Source of the DNA: Flavobacteriales bacterium
Lineage (GTDB): Bacteria; Bacteroidota; Bacteroidia; Flavobacteriales_F; PHOS-HE28
NCBI GenBank assembly: GCA_016705545.1
Contig: JADIYA010000019.1
Coordinates: 51,530-115,529 of the forward strand
Direction of reading: 5' to 3'
DNA: 64,000 nucleotides
The translations under genes and the position numbers were made by a program. Shown piece after piece: positions 16,942 through 25,983 of the stretch. The notes below the pieces were generated by a model that saw nothing but the letters and a program-made list of their open reading frames with translations, ran no database searches and was not told the DNA's origin. The first letter of the stretch is position 1. Every line of letters begins with the position of its first letter.

Positions 16942-18273
16942 ATGGGACGTCGCGCCATCGGCACCTTGATGCTGCTGGCCACGCTGAGCGTGGTGGGCGT
17001 GGTGCTGATCCAGCTCATCTGGCTCAGGCAATCATCGCAATACCGCAAAGAGCAGGTGGCGCTCAACAAGGAGCAGGCCTCGCAGCTCGAGAAGCAATTC
17101 AACGACCGGGTGGTGATGGCCCTCGGTGACGTAACCGAGCAGATCCTCACCATCAACAAGGACAGCACCGACCTGTATGACGCCGTGAAGCAGATGCGGC
17201 CGAACTACTTCGCCGTCACCATCAACGATACGCTGCACCCCTACCTGCTCGAGGCCCTGCTGCGCAAGGAATTCAGCCGGCGACACATCGAGGACGATTT
17301 CGAGTACGGCATCTACGACTGCTTCACCGACAGCATCGTGTACGGCAACTACGTGTCGCAGGACACCGCCATCAGCGACACCATGCCGCATAGCCAGCTG
17401 CCCAAGCTCGACAAGGACGGCCACTACTTCGGCGTGTACTTCCCGACCCGGCAGAGCACCTTGTGGGATGAGGACAACGATGTGGGCTGGACCTGGATCT
17501 TCCCGACCGTGGTCACGCTCATCGTGTTCAGCTTCTTCGCCTATAGCGTGTGGGTGATCATGCGGCAGAAGCGGCTCAGCGAGATGAAGAACGACTTCAT
17601 CGGCAACATGACGCATGAGCTGAAGACGCCCATCAGCACCATCGCCCTCAGCAGCGAAGTGATCAGCGATCCGGCCATCGTGCAGGAGCCGGAGCGGCTG
17701 CGCGAATACGCCCGCATCATCCGCAGTGAGAATGAACGGTTGCGCACCCAGGTGGAGCGGGTTCTCCAGCTGGCCACGCTCGATAAGGACAGCGTCGCGA
17801 TGAAGCGCGAGGCCGTGGACATGCACCAGGTGGCCAGTGCCGCCGCAGAGAGCATCAAGCTGCCCGCGCAGGAGCGTGACATGCGCGTGGAGCTCCACCT
17901 GGATGCCGCCATCAGCACCGTTGCCGGCGACCGCGTGCACCTCACGAACGCCGTCTTCAACCTGCTTGACAACGCCGTGAAGTACGGCAAGCCCGGCACT
18001 GCCATCGAGGTGCGCAGCAGCCAGCGAGGCAACGAATTGCTGCTCTCGGTGAAGGACGAGGGCATCGGCATCCGCAAGGAAGACCAGCGCCATGTGTTCG
18101 AGCGCTTCTACCGCGTGCCCACCGGCAACGTCCACGATGTGAAGGGCTTCGGCCTGGGGCTCCACTACGTGCAGCAGATCGCCTTCGCGCACGGCGGCGG
18201 CGTGAGCGTGCGCAGCGAGCTTGGCAAGGGCAGCATATTCACCTTATCACTACCCTTGAACCAGTCATCATGA
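16942..18273 (+). CDS. sensor histidine kinase, membrane-bound
   Basis: 443 residues. A first transmembrane helix (residues about 7-28), a periplasmic sensor of about 150 residues, and a second helix (about 182-204) precede HisKA and HATPase_c domains. The phosphoacceptor is His225 in NMTHELKTPIS; the N box reads NLLDNAVKYG, and G boxes are VKDEGIGIRKED and GFGLGLHYVQQI. No HAMP domain is evident between the second helix and the H box. It probably phosphorylates the OmpR-type regulator encoded by the next gene, which overlaps by 4 bp. The signal is unknown. A TAACATTG box lies at 16929-16936. Confidence 0.93.
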   Translation: MGRRAIGTLMLLATLSVVGVVLIQLIWLRQSSQYRKEQVALNKEQASQLEKQFNDRVVMALGDVTEQILTINKDSTDLYDAVKQMRPNYFAVTINDTLHPYLLEALLRKEFSRRHIEDDFEYGIYDCFTDSIVYGNYVSQDTAISDTMPHSQLPKLDKDGHYFGVYFPTRQSTLWDEDNDVGWTWIFPTVVTLIVFSFFAYSVWVIMRQKRLSEMKNDFIGNMTHELKTPISTIALSSEVISDPAIVQEPERLREYARIIRSENERLRTQVERVLQLATLDKDSVAMKREAVDMHQVASAAAESIKLPAQERDMRVELHLDAAISTVAGDRVHLTNAVFNLLDNAVKYGKPGTAIEVRSSQRGNELLLSVKDEGIGIRKEDQRHVFERFYRVPTGNVHDVKGFGLGLHYVQQIAFAHGGGVSVRSELGKGSIFTLSLPLNQSS

Positions 18274-18971
18274 GCGACAAACCCACCATCCTCCTGGTCG
18301 AGGACGACCAGAACCTCGGCTTCGTGGTGCAGGATGCCCTGAAGCGCAAAGGCTACACGGTGCATCTGGCGCGCGACGGCAAGGAAGGGCTGAAGAAATT
18401 CAATGAGCACCCGTACGACCTGTGCGTGCTCGACGTGATGCTGCCGGGCAAGGATGGCTTCAGCCTCGCCGAGGACATCCGCTTGGTGAACGCGTTGGTG
18501 CCCATCGTCTTCCTCACGGCCAAGAGCCAGACCGATGATCGCATCGCGGGCTTCAAGGCCGGCGGCGACGACTACCTCACCAAACCCTTCAGCCACGAAG
18601 AGCTGCTGCTGCGCATCGAGGCCATCCTGCGCCGCACCATGGGCAAGAGCGACGATGCCCGCGACCGCGAGCGCTTCGAGCTGGGCGACTTCACTTTCGA
18701 CTACCGCAACCTGATGCTGAGCCATCCCAACGAGGAGCGCAAGCTCACACGCAAGGAGGCCGACGTGCTGCGCCTGCTCTGCCTGCACGCCGAGCAGGTG
18801 CTGCCGCGCGAGCTGGTGCTCAACATGGTCTGGGGCGACGACACCTACTTCCTCGGCCGCAGCCTCGATGTCTTCATCAGCCGCCTGCGCAAGTACCTGA
18901 AGCCCGATCCCAAACTGCAGATCGTGAACGTTCACGGCGTGGGCTTCAAGCTGGTGGTGGATAAGGCGTGA
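18270..18971 (+). CDS. OmpR-family response regulator
   Basis: 233 residues: a receiver domain with acidic pocket VEDDQNLG, phosphoacceptor Asp55 in CVLDVMLPGKDGF, Thr in VFLTAK and Lys in LTKPFSHEELLLRI, then a winged-helix DNA-binding domain (RKLTRKEADVLRLL, SLDVFISRLRKYL). It is a DNA-binding transcription factor controlled by the kinase upstream; ATGA overlap gives stoichiometric translation. Targets are not visible from the window. Confidence 0.94.
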   Translation: MSDKPTILLVEDDQNLGFVVQDALKRKGYTVHLARDGKEGLKKFNEHPYDLCVLDVMLPGKDGFSLAEDIRLVNALVPIVFLTAKSQTDDRIAGFKAGGDDYLTKPFSHEELLLRIEAILRRTMGKSDDARDRERFELGDFTFDYRNLMLSHPNEERKLTRKEADVLRLLCLHAEQVLPRELVLNMVWGDDTYFLGRSLDVFISRLRKYLKPDPKLQIVNVHGVGFKLVVDKA

Positions 18972-19034
18972 GGCAGCGATGCTTGGATTCGGCTTGGGGA
19001 TGAGGTTACATTCGACCTACCAACACCCTAGGTC

Positions 19035-20550
19035 ATGAAGACATACCCCCCCTCTCCCAGCGCGCAATTCGACTGACAAGTGGCTCTTATCCCTCGGTGC
19101 CGGCGTGAAACGAGCGGTGATTAGCACCGCGCTCAAGTCTATGCCGTGGCGTTCAACGAAACGTCAAGCCAGAATTTCTCAGTGATCCTGGCATCACATG
19201 GGCGTCCGGCTGGGCATCCAGCTTGGCGAGGAGCGATGAGCAGTGCTTGTGGATTGCGGACTGTCGCGGCCAATAGCACATTCGCCCGATTGGGCCTTCG
19301 AGTTCGTTCAGACGGTCAAGGTCAATTGTGACGCGAATGCCGTTTCCTGCACAAGCACGAGGATGTCCATCGGGAGCAACATCAGCATTCCAATGCGGCG
19401 GCACTGGTCCATGGTACGTGCGGCATGAATGGTGATGAAGTCCGCATCACCGAGCTATGACACAGTGCGTTCTGCGGGCGCTCAGCCGCGCTTGTGCGTG
19501 GCATTCTTCCAACGCCTAGCAGGCTTTGCGGCCAGGCGCAGAACACGAACTGAGATTGGCTTACGCTGGGTTCGGGATTGAATTCGGAACTGGCGAGCCA
19601 TTTGAGAACCAGCCGACACCTCTTACCAACTGGCGCTGCGCTCAGCGACACTTCCGGACATTGAAGGTTTACGCGAACGAAGGGTTCGCAGGACGCGCAA
19701 CATGCGCTGATTGGCAACCATCCGACATATCCGCCAGATCCATTCGTTGGAGGCATGGCCTGACAGGGGTGTTTTTCCGCGGCCCGGATTCCTGGACGGC
19801 GCTTTGTTCCTGAGGAGCTCTTCGTGGTCACCACCAGGGCTACCTTCACCGGGTCGATGGGCATCCTCGTGGGCTGGATCTCGGCGGCCCCGGGATTCAG
19901 CCGACGGTGCTGGATACGGGCTTCACTTGGTTCGCGGAGGACCAGTCGCGAAAAAGTTCATGCGGTGCCGCACGCGAACGGCATCGATTACTGGTTCGTG
20001 GCGCAATTGGCGGCCAGTAGCGTGTTCCACGCCTACACCATCAATAGCGATGGTATCACAGGCGCCTGTGTTGAGCTCAGGCCGGCGCCTGGCTCCAACG
20101 GATTGGGACCATGGCAAGATGATCCCCACCGTTCTGGCTTGGGAGCTTTTTGCGGATACGCTGGGCGTGATCCAATCACCAGATAGCGTAGGTGCGCAAT
20201 GCGGGTTCCTCACAGAAGCAATCCAGTGCCCTTCGCCTTGGATTAACATTCCAGCGCCGGTGAAGCGCTACCACGATGATGCGCTCAGCGGCCAGGGCAT
20301 CATTGGTTCTACGCGGCCCATTGCAATCGGCGTTCATCCGAACCCGTCAAGAGATCGCATTCAGTTTAGTGGCCTCTCCACTAGCGCGCGCTCCTTCGTG
20401 CTGCGCGATGCCATGGGCCGAATGGCGCTTGCAGCCCCGCTCGTGCAGAGCCCCATCGACCTGAGTGGAATTGCCAGCGGCAGCTATGTGATCGAGGTGC
20501 TCGATGCGCATAGCGCGCGCTTGGGCACGGCGCGGGTGATGAAGGAATGA
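19035..20550 (+). pseudogene. decayed T9SS-secreted protein gene
   Basis: About 1.5 kb without any intact gene but with fragments of one protein in shifting frames. From a plausible start at 19035, pieces read DKWLLSLGAG near 19075, FGTGEP near 19580, LDTGFTWFAED near 19910, HAVPHANGIDYWFVAQ near 19965, then SPDSVGAQCGF near 20180 and a complete T9SS sorting domain (IGVHPNPSRDRIQFSGL ... SGSYVIEVLDA) to 20550. The order and motifs match a large Bacteroidota family of about 500-residue T9SS cargo proteins, and the span fits that length. Several frameshifts and stops are needed to join the pieces, and base composition is less GC-rich than around it. A TACATTCG box at 19007-19014 could be its old promoter. 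Confidence 0.75.
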
Positions 20551-20617
20551 GAGCAGGCTCCGGGCCACCACCGGGTGGGTCGCCCGTCCGTGAAGGGCAT
20601 TCGTCACCTTCGCCCCC

Positions 20618-21931
20618 ATGCCCGGCATCTTCCTAGCCATTGCCTGGTTCGCGCTGCTGCTCTTCGCCATGCGGCGCGTGCGCTTCTTCCGCGATGCGCC
20701 GGGCCTGCCGATGCGGGCAGTGGCAACGCTATTCGCGCTGAGGGTGCTCACGGGCGCGGCGGTCTGGGCCGTGTATACCTATGCCTACCCCGATCGCGCA
20801 ACAGCCGACATCTTCAAGTACTTCGACGATAGCCGCGTGCTGCACGAGGCGCTCTTCACGCGCCCCAGTGACTGGTTCCGCATGCTCTTCGGCATCGGCA
20901 ACGACACACCCTGGTTCACCGAGCAGTACTACAGAGAGATGAACCACTGGGTGCGCCGCTGGGACTCCGGCCTGCACAACGACGCGCACACCATGATCCG
21001 CTTCAACGCGGTGCTGCGGCTGGTCTCTTTCGGGCATTATGCCGTGCATGCCGTGTTCGCGGCGTGGGTGAGCACCGTGGGCGCGCTGGCGCTGTACCGT
21101 GCGCTGGAGCCCTTGGTCCGCCACGCGCGGCGCGGGCTCGCGATCTCGGTTTTTCTCTGGCCCAGCGTGCTGTTCTGGGGCAGCGGCGTGCTGAAGGAAT
21201 GCCTGCTCCTGCTCGGCCTCGGCTTCGTGCTGCTCGCAGCGATCGGCCCTTGGGCGCGAGCACTCGATCCACGCCGTGTGGTGGTGCTGGTGCTCGGCGC
21301 GGCGCTCATGGGTCTCGTGAAAGCGTACGTGCTGCTCTGCTTGTTACCGCCACTCATCGCTTATGCCTGGTGCCGCTGGAAGCCGGGACGCACCGGGTTG
21401 AAATTCCTCGCGGTGCATGTCGTGCTGGTGAGCGCAGCGCTGCTCCTGGGCCGATTGCTCCCGCAGCTTGATCCGCTCTACATCCTCGCGATGAAACAGA
21501 GTGACTTCATCGGCCTCACGCGTGAAGTGCCCACCGGCAGCATCATCGATCTGCCCGTGCTGGAACCGAACGCAAGGAGCTTCGTGGCCAATGCGCCGCA
21601 CGCGCTCGCCAACGCGTTCCTCAGTCCCTTCGCTGTGCTAGGCAGCGGACCCCTGGCGTGGGTAGGCGCGCTGGAGAGCGCCCTGCTCGTTGCCGTGCCG
21701 CTGCTTGCGCTCTGGCGCCGCCGCCCATGGAGCGCGATCGATCGACCCGCGCTGCTCTTCGCGCTGGCGTTCATCATGCTGCTCGCACTGCTGATCGGCT
21801 GGACCGTACCCGTGGTGGGTGCGCTGGTGCGCTATCGCGTTCCGCTCCTTCCGTTCGTCGGTTTGGTCGCTTTGCTCTTGGTCGATCCCGCTCGCCTTCC
21901 TTCGCGCCTGCGCACCTTCATCGCTCCATGA
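20618..21931 (+). CDS. polytopic membrane protein, possible GT-C-like or polysaccharide protein
   Basis: 437 residues with roughly 9-11 transmembrane helices. The conserved core WPSVLFWGSGVLKECLLL and a long extracytoplasmic loop (residues about 60-130, with DIFKYFDDSRVLHEALF and WDSGLHNDAHTMIRFNAVLRL) are typical of a Bacteroidota membrane-protein family that resembles GT-C glycosyltransferases or polysaccharide polymerases; PVVGALVRYRVPLLPF near the C-terminus is another conserved patch. No catalytic assignment can be made. The ATGA overlap with the amidohydrolase gene suggests an operon. Confidence 0.78.
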   Translation: MPGIFLAIAWFALLLFAMRRVRFFRDAPGLPMRAVATLFALRVLTGAAVWAVYTYAYPDRATADIFKYFDDSRVLHEALFTRPSDWFRMLFGIGNDTPWFTEQYYREMNHWVRRWDSGLHNDAHTMIRFNAVLRLVSFGHYAVHAVFAAWVSTVGALALYRALEPLVRHARRGLAISVFLWPSVLFWGSGVLKECLLLLGLGFVLLAAIGPWARALDPRRVVVLVLGAALMGLVKAYVLLCLLPPLIAYAWCRWKPGRTGLKFLAVHVVLVSAALLLGRLLPQLDPLYILAMKQSDFIGLTREVPTGSIIDLPVLEPNARSFVANAPHALANAFLSPFAVLGSGPLAWVGALESALLVAVPLLALWRRRPWSAIDRPALLFALAFIMLLALLIGWTVPVVGALVRYRVPLLPFVGLVALLLVDPARLPSRLRTFIAP

Positions 21932-23607
21932 AACGACTGCTCCCCTTCCTCCTGCTCCTCGCCGCCTGCGGATACCGCGACCGCGATGCCGATCTGGTGG
22001 TGCATAACGCCGTAATCCACGCCCTCGATGAAACAGACTCCGTGCATCAGGCCATGGCGATCAAGGATGGCCGCATCATCGAGCTCGGCCCGGAGCACAG
22101 GATCCGCAACCGGTACAGCACCAAGGCCACTTACGACGCCGCCGGGCAGCACATCTATCCCGGATTTGCCGATGGCCACTGCCATTTCTACGGATACGGC
22201 CTCAACAAGCAGAAGGTCGATCTGCAGGGCGCGCGCGATTGGGACGAGGCGGTGGCGCGGATCGAGGCTTACGCGAAGGCGCATCCCGGACAAGGCTGGA
22301 TCCTGGGCCGAGGCTGGGACCAGAACGATTGGCCGGTGAAGGAATACCCCGACAACACGAAACTCAATGCCCTCTTCCCCGACCGGCCGGTGCTCATGCA
22401 GCGGATCGATGGGCACGCTGCGGTGGTGAATGATGCCGCGTTGCGTGCTGTAGGCATGGATCCCGATCGCGCGGTCGAGGGCGGCTTGATGCTGAAGCGC
22501 GATGGCCAATTCACCGGTGTGCTCATCGACAATGCGGTGAGCGTCTTTCAGCCGATCATGGAACAGGCCGATGAGGCCACGAAGCGCCAGGCGCTGCTCG
22601 ATGCGCAACGCGATTGCTTCGCCGTGGGCCTCACGATGGTGCACGATGCCGGTCTTGACCCTGGGACCATCGACCTGATCAAGCGCATGCAGGAGGAAGG
22701 CGCGCTGAAGATGCGCGTGTATGCCATGGTCACCGACTCAGCTCCTTACCTGGAGCAATTCGCGCGCAGCGGGCCGATCGCTACCGATCGCCTCACCGTG
22801 CGCGGCGTGAAGGTTTACGCCGATGGCGCATTGGGATCGCGCGGCGCCTTGTTGAAGCAGCCCTATCACGACCAGCCGGGGCACCACGGGCTGCAGCTCG
22901 CATCGCGCGATCACTTTCGTGAAGTGGCGCGCTGGTGCATGGCGCACGGCTTCCAGATGAACACGCACTGCATCGGCGACAGCGCCAATAAGCTGCTGCT
23001 CGAGGTGTACGGCGAAGTGCTCGGCGGCAGCAACGACAAGCGCTGGCGGATCGAGCACGCGCAAGTGGTTAGCCCTGCGGACCACGGACTCTTCGCGCAG
23101 TACAGCATCATCCCCAGCGTGCAGCCCACGCACGCCACCAGCGATGGCCCTTGGGCGATCGATCGGCTGGGCGAGGCGCGCATCCGCGATGCTTATGCTT
23201 ATGAGGCGTTGCGCAGCACCATGGGACTGGTCGCCCTCGGCACAGACTTCCCCGTTGAGGCCATCGACCCGCTGCAGACCTTCCGCAGCGCGGTGCTGCG
23301 ACAGGGCGCCGATGGCTGGCCCGAAGGCGGATACCAGATTTCCAATGCGCTCTCACGCGCCGATGCCCTGCGCGGCATGACCATCTGGAACGCGATCGCC
23401 GCCTTCCGCGAGCAGGAGCTTGGCACCTTGCAGGCGGGCAAGCGCGCCGACTTCACCGTGGTGAACATCGATCTGGAGAAGGCGCCTGCTGAGGCGTTGC
23501 GCCAGGCAAAGGTGGTGGCCACTGGATCGAAGGAGAGAAGGTCTTCGCGCGGTAAGGCGCCTCACCCCATCACCTTCGCGAGCAATTCGCGGAGCAGTTC
23601 GCCGTGA
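21928..23607 (+). CDS. YtcJ-type metal-dependent amidohydrolase lipoprotein, frameshifted at 3' end
   Basis: 559 residues as read. It begins with a lipoprotein signal (LLLAACGYRD). The amidohydrolase fold shows YPGFADGHCHFYGYG (metal HxH), VKVYADGALGSRGALL, FQMNTHCIGDSANKLLLEVY, WRIEHAQVV and GTDFPVEAIDPLQTFRSAV, the YtcJ/AepA pattern. Substrates of this group are varied and not predictable. At 23521-23523 one base appears missing: reading on in the next frame gives WIEGEKVFAR and a TAA at 23553-23555, the usual family end, 7 bp before holA. As written, the frame instead runs to 23607 with a nonsense tail and overlaps holA by 46 bp. The catalytic part is untouched. Confidence 0.85.
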   Translation: MKRLLPFLLLLAACGYRDRDADLVVHNAVIHALDETDSVHQAMAIKDGRIIELGPEHRIRNRYSTKATYDAAGQHIYPGFADGHCHFYGYGLNKQKVDLQGARDWDEAVARIEAYAKAHPGQGWILGRGWDQNDWPVKEYPDNTKLNALFPDRPVLMQRIDGHAAVVNDAALRAVGMDPDRAVEGGLMLKRDGQFTGVLIDNAVSVFQPIMEQADEATKRQALLDAQRDCFAVGLTMVHDAGLDPGTIDLIKRMQEEGALKMRVYAMVTDSAPYLEQFARSGPIATDRLTVRGVKVYADGALGSRGALLKQPYHDQPGHHGLQLASRDHFREVARWCMAHGFQMNTHCIGDSANKLLLEVYGEVLGGSNDKRWRIEHAQVVSPADHGLFAQYSIIPSVQPTHATSDGPWAIDRLGEARIRDAYAYEALRSTMGLVALGTDFPVEAIDPLQTFRSAVLRQGADGWPEGGYQISNALSRADALRGMTIWNAIAAFREQELGTLQAGKRADFTVVNIDLEKAPAEALRQAKVVATGSKERRSSRGKAPHPITFASNSRSSSP

Positions 23608-24590
23608 TCGGCGCCGTCGCCGCCCAAGCCTTTGCTGCGCAGGTCGCAGGCGCGCAGGTGCCGCTGCGCCTCCACCACTTTGCCCAGCGAGTAGTTGCGG
23701 GCTTGCGCCAGATAGTCCTTCAGGAAATAGGGATTCACCTTCATGGCAGTGGCCATTTCATTCTGCGGCCGGCCCTGCAGCTGATGCACCATGGCCAGCT
23801 TGCTGAAGAAATTGTTGAGCGCGCCGATCGTGAGCGGCAAGGGGTTCTCCTTGGGATTGGCCGCGAAGTGATTGGCGATGCGCTGCGCCTTGGCGGCATC
23901 GCGCGCGCCGATGGCGTTCTGCAGCTCGAACACGTTGTAGTCCTTGCTGATGCCAACGAAACGCTGGATCACCTCGCTGGTGATGGCGCCTCCTTCCTCA
24001 GTGACCAGGCAGAGCTTCTCCACCTCCTTCACGGCCTTGCCCAGGTCGCTGCCCAGGTGGCTGGCCAGCAATTGCGCTTCGGCGGCGCCGAGCTTGCGCT
24101 TCTGGCCCTTGGCGAATCCCACGAGCACCTCCGGCAATTTCTCCTCGCGGAGCTTATCGCTGGTGAGCACGGCGGCACCGCCCTTCTGCGCGGTCTTCAG
24201 GATGCTCTTGCGCCCATCGATCTTCTTGTGCTTGTAGCACAGCACAAGGACCGTTGTGGGCGTGGGCTTGGTGAGGTAGGGCTCGAGCTTCTCCACCTGA
24301 TCGATGCGCCAGGCCTGCAGCTCGCGCACGATCACCAATTGGCGCTCGGCCATCATGGGGTAGCGCAGGCACACATCCTTCAACTGATCGGCGTCGGTAT
24401 CGCGCGCATAGAGGATGGTCTGGTTGAAGTCGCGCTCGTGCTCCTGCAAGGCAAGGCGCTCCACTTCCTCCGCGATGCGGTCGATGAAGAAGCCCTCTTC
24501 GCCGTGCAGGACGTACACCGGGCGGAAGGTGCCGCCGCGAAGCTCCGCCATGAGCTTCTTGTAGTCGTCGATAGTGGAGGCGGCAGCCAT
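23562..24590 (-). CDS. holA: DNA polymerase III delta subunit (clamp loader)
   Basis: 342 residues. HolA is the clamp-loader subunit that opens the beta sliding clamp. Recognised by YVLHGEEGFFIDRIAEEVE near residue 26, LVIVRELQAWRIDQVEKLEPYL, LGSDLGKAVKEVEKLCL and the C-terminal collar region (FLKDYLAQARNYSLGKVVEAQRHLRACDLRSKG). Its neighbours, AMP nucleosidase and an HsdR N-domain gene, are a familiar Bacteroidota arrangement. Confidence 0.93.
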   Translation of the reverse strand: MAAASTIDDYKKLMAELRGGTFRPVYVLHGEEGFFIDRIAEEVERLALQEHERDFNQTILYARDTDADQLKDVCLRYPMMAERQLVIVRELQAWRIDQVEKLEPYLTKPTPTTVLVLCYKHKKIDGRKSILKTAQKGGAAVLTSDKLREEKLPEVLVGFAKGQKRKLGAAEAQLLASHLGSDLGKAVKEVEKLCLVTEEGGAITSEVIQRFVGISKDYNVFELQNAIGARDAAKAQRIANHFAANPKENPLPLTIGALNNFFSKLAMVHQLQGRPQNEMATAMKVNPYFLKDYLAQARNYSLGKVVEAQRHLRACDLRSKGLGGDGADHGELLRELLAKVMG

Positions 24591-24598
24591 TCAGGGAA

Positions 24599-24630
24599 AT
24601 GGAAAGATGGAAGATGAAAGTTGAAACGAA
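24599..24630. repeat. ATGGAAGATGAAAG-type intergenic low-complexity tract
   Basis: Upstream of holA the gap contains a purine-rich ATGGAAAGATGGAAGATGAAAG-like tract (near-tandem GGAAGATGAA units). A similar GAATGAAG tract lies at 52247-52273. Such purine-rich tracts recur between genes; nothing else is visible in this 116-bp gap. Confidence 0.4.
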
Positions 24631-24706
24631 CTCACTCTGGCCAGAAGATCGTTGGAAACCGGAGGCTGTTTCATCGCTCAGTTCTCACATTCCAGCTTAT
24701 AATCGG

Positions 24707-25480
24707 TCACTCGAACCTCAGGTGCTTCACGCTGCGCCCGCCGTTGATGATCTCGCGCAGGCTCTCGATGCCCACCTTCACGTGCGTCTCCACGAAGCCT
24801 GTGGTCACCTTGGCGTCGCTGGCGCTGGTCTTCACGCCCCAAGGCACCATGGGCTGATCGCTCACGAGCAGCAGCGCGCCTGTGGGGATCTCGTTGGCGA
24901 AGCCGGTCATGAAGAGCGTCGCGGTCTCCATGTCGATGGCCATCGCGCGCAAGAGCCTGAGGCGCTCCTTGAAGGCCTCATCGTGCTCCCATACACGGCG
25001 GTTCGTGGTGTACACGGTGCCGCTCCAGTAGTCGAGCTCCATGTCGCGGATCACGTGGCTCACGGCGCGGTGGATCATGAAGCTGGGCAAAGCGGGGAGC
25101 TCAGGCGGGAAGTAATCCGTGCTTGTGCCCTCGCCGCGGATGGCCGCGATGGGGAGCACGAGGTCGCCGAGCTGGTTCTTCTTCTTCAGCCCCCCGCACT
25201 TGCCGAGGAACAGCACCGCTTCGGGGTTCACGGCGCTGAGAAGGTCCATGAGCGTGGCGGCATTGGGGCTGCCCATGCCGAAGTTGATCATGGCCATGTC
25301 TTCGGCCACGGCCACCTTCATGGCCTTGTCCTTTGACACCACCTGCGCGCCGGTGAGCTGGCAGAAGATGTCGAGGTAGTTGTCGAAGTTGGTCAGGAGC
25401 AGGTGCTTCCTGAAGTCGACCGCTTCGATTCCGGTGTAACGCGGCAGCCAGTTGGCGACGATCTCTTGCTTGGTGCGCAC
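24707..25480 (-). CDS. amn: AMP nucleosidase
   Basis: 257 residues with a GTG start. The enzyme splits AMP into adenine and ribose 5-phosphate. The Bacteroidota short form is recognised by KQEIVANWLPRYTG at the N-terminus, INFGMGSPNAATLMDLL, FLGKCGGLKKKNQLGDLVLP, AAIRGEGTSTDYFPPE, WSGTVYTTNRRVWEHDEAF, AIDMETATLFMTGF and LLLVSDQPMVPWGVKTSASD. An ATG at 25540 would add 20 residues, but it would overlap the divergent HsdR-N gene beyond its own start and the family normally begins at this KQEIV segment, so GTG at 25480 is preferred. Confidence 0.92.
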   Translation of the reverse strand: MRTKQEIVANWLPRYTGIEAVDFRKHLLLTNFDNYLDIFCQLTGAQVVSKDKAMKVAVAEDMAMINFGMGSPNAATLMDLLSAVNPEAVLFLGKCGGLKKKNQLGDLVLPIAAIRGEGTSTDYFPPELPALPSFMIHRAVSHVIRDMELDYWSGTVYTTNRRVWEHDEAFKERLRLLRAMAIDMETATLFMTGFANEIPTGALLLVSDQPMVPWGVKTSASDAKVTTGFVETHVKVGIESLREIINGGRSVKHLRFE

Positions 25481-25490
25481 TTTTGCGGGG

Positions 25491-25964
25491 ATGAGCGATT
25501 CGGGATCACCTGCTTTGGCGCTGCCCGACCACGGGGTCAAAACTAGGCATGGTGCCGATGGCGATCAGATCTTCGACCCGATCCGCCGGAAGTGGGTGGC
25601 GCTGCTGCCCGAAGAATGGGTTCGGCAGCACTTCATCAATCACTTGATCCACGACAGGAACTGCCCGGCCTCCTTGATCGCCGTAGAGCGGCGGCTCACG
25701 CTGAATGGGCTGAGCAAGCGAGCTGATATCCTGGTGCATGCGGCCGATGGAAGGCCCGTGGCCATCGTGGAATGCAAGGCGCCCGGCGTGGCGGTGGCAC
25801 AAACGGTGTTCGAGCAGGCCGCGCGGTACAACACCGTATTCAAGGTGAAGTGGCTCATTGTCACCAACGGCATGCGGCACTACTGCTGCCGGATCGACCA
25901 TTCCAAGGGAAGCGTGGAATTCGTGGTGGAGATCCCGGACCATGCCGGGCTATGCGCGCCCTGA
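25491..25964 (+). CDS. orphan type I restriction HsdR N-terminal domain protein
   Basis: 157 residues consisting only of the HsdR N-terminal nuclease-type domain: IFDPIRRKWVALLPEEWVRQHF, SLIAVERRLTLNGLSKRADILV, VAIVECKAPGVAVAQTVFEQ and LIVTNGMRHYCCRID. The Asp of RADILV and the Glu-x-Lys of ECKAP form a PD-(D/E)xK active-site pattern. No helicase, HsdM or HsdS is nearby, and the protein is a stand-alone gene beside holA in many Bacteroidota, so it is probably a housekeeping DNA-repair-type nuclease and not a restriction enzyme. Start at 25491 leaves 10 bp to the divergent amn GTG; a TTG at 25515 is an alternative. Confidence 0.87.
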   Translation: MSDSGSPALALPDHGVKTRHGADGDQIFDPIRRKWVALLPEEWVRQHFINHLIHDRNCPASLIAVERRLTLNGLSKRADILVHAADGRPVAIVECKAPGVAVAQTVFEQAARYNTVFKVKWLIVTNGMRHYCCRIDHSKGSVEFVVEIPDHAGLCAP

Positions 25965-25983
25965 TCGCCGATACCTTCGTGCC

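Noticed and set aside
25481..25540. A longer AMP nucleosidase starting at ATG 25540
   Set aside because: It would overlap the coding start of the divergent HsdR-N gene, and the family N-terminus begins at the GTG.
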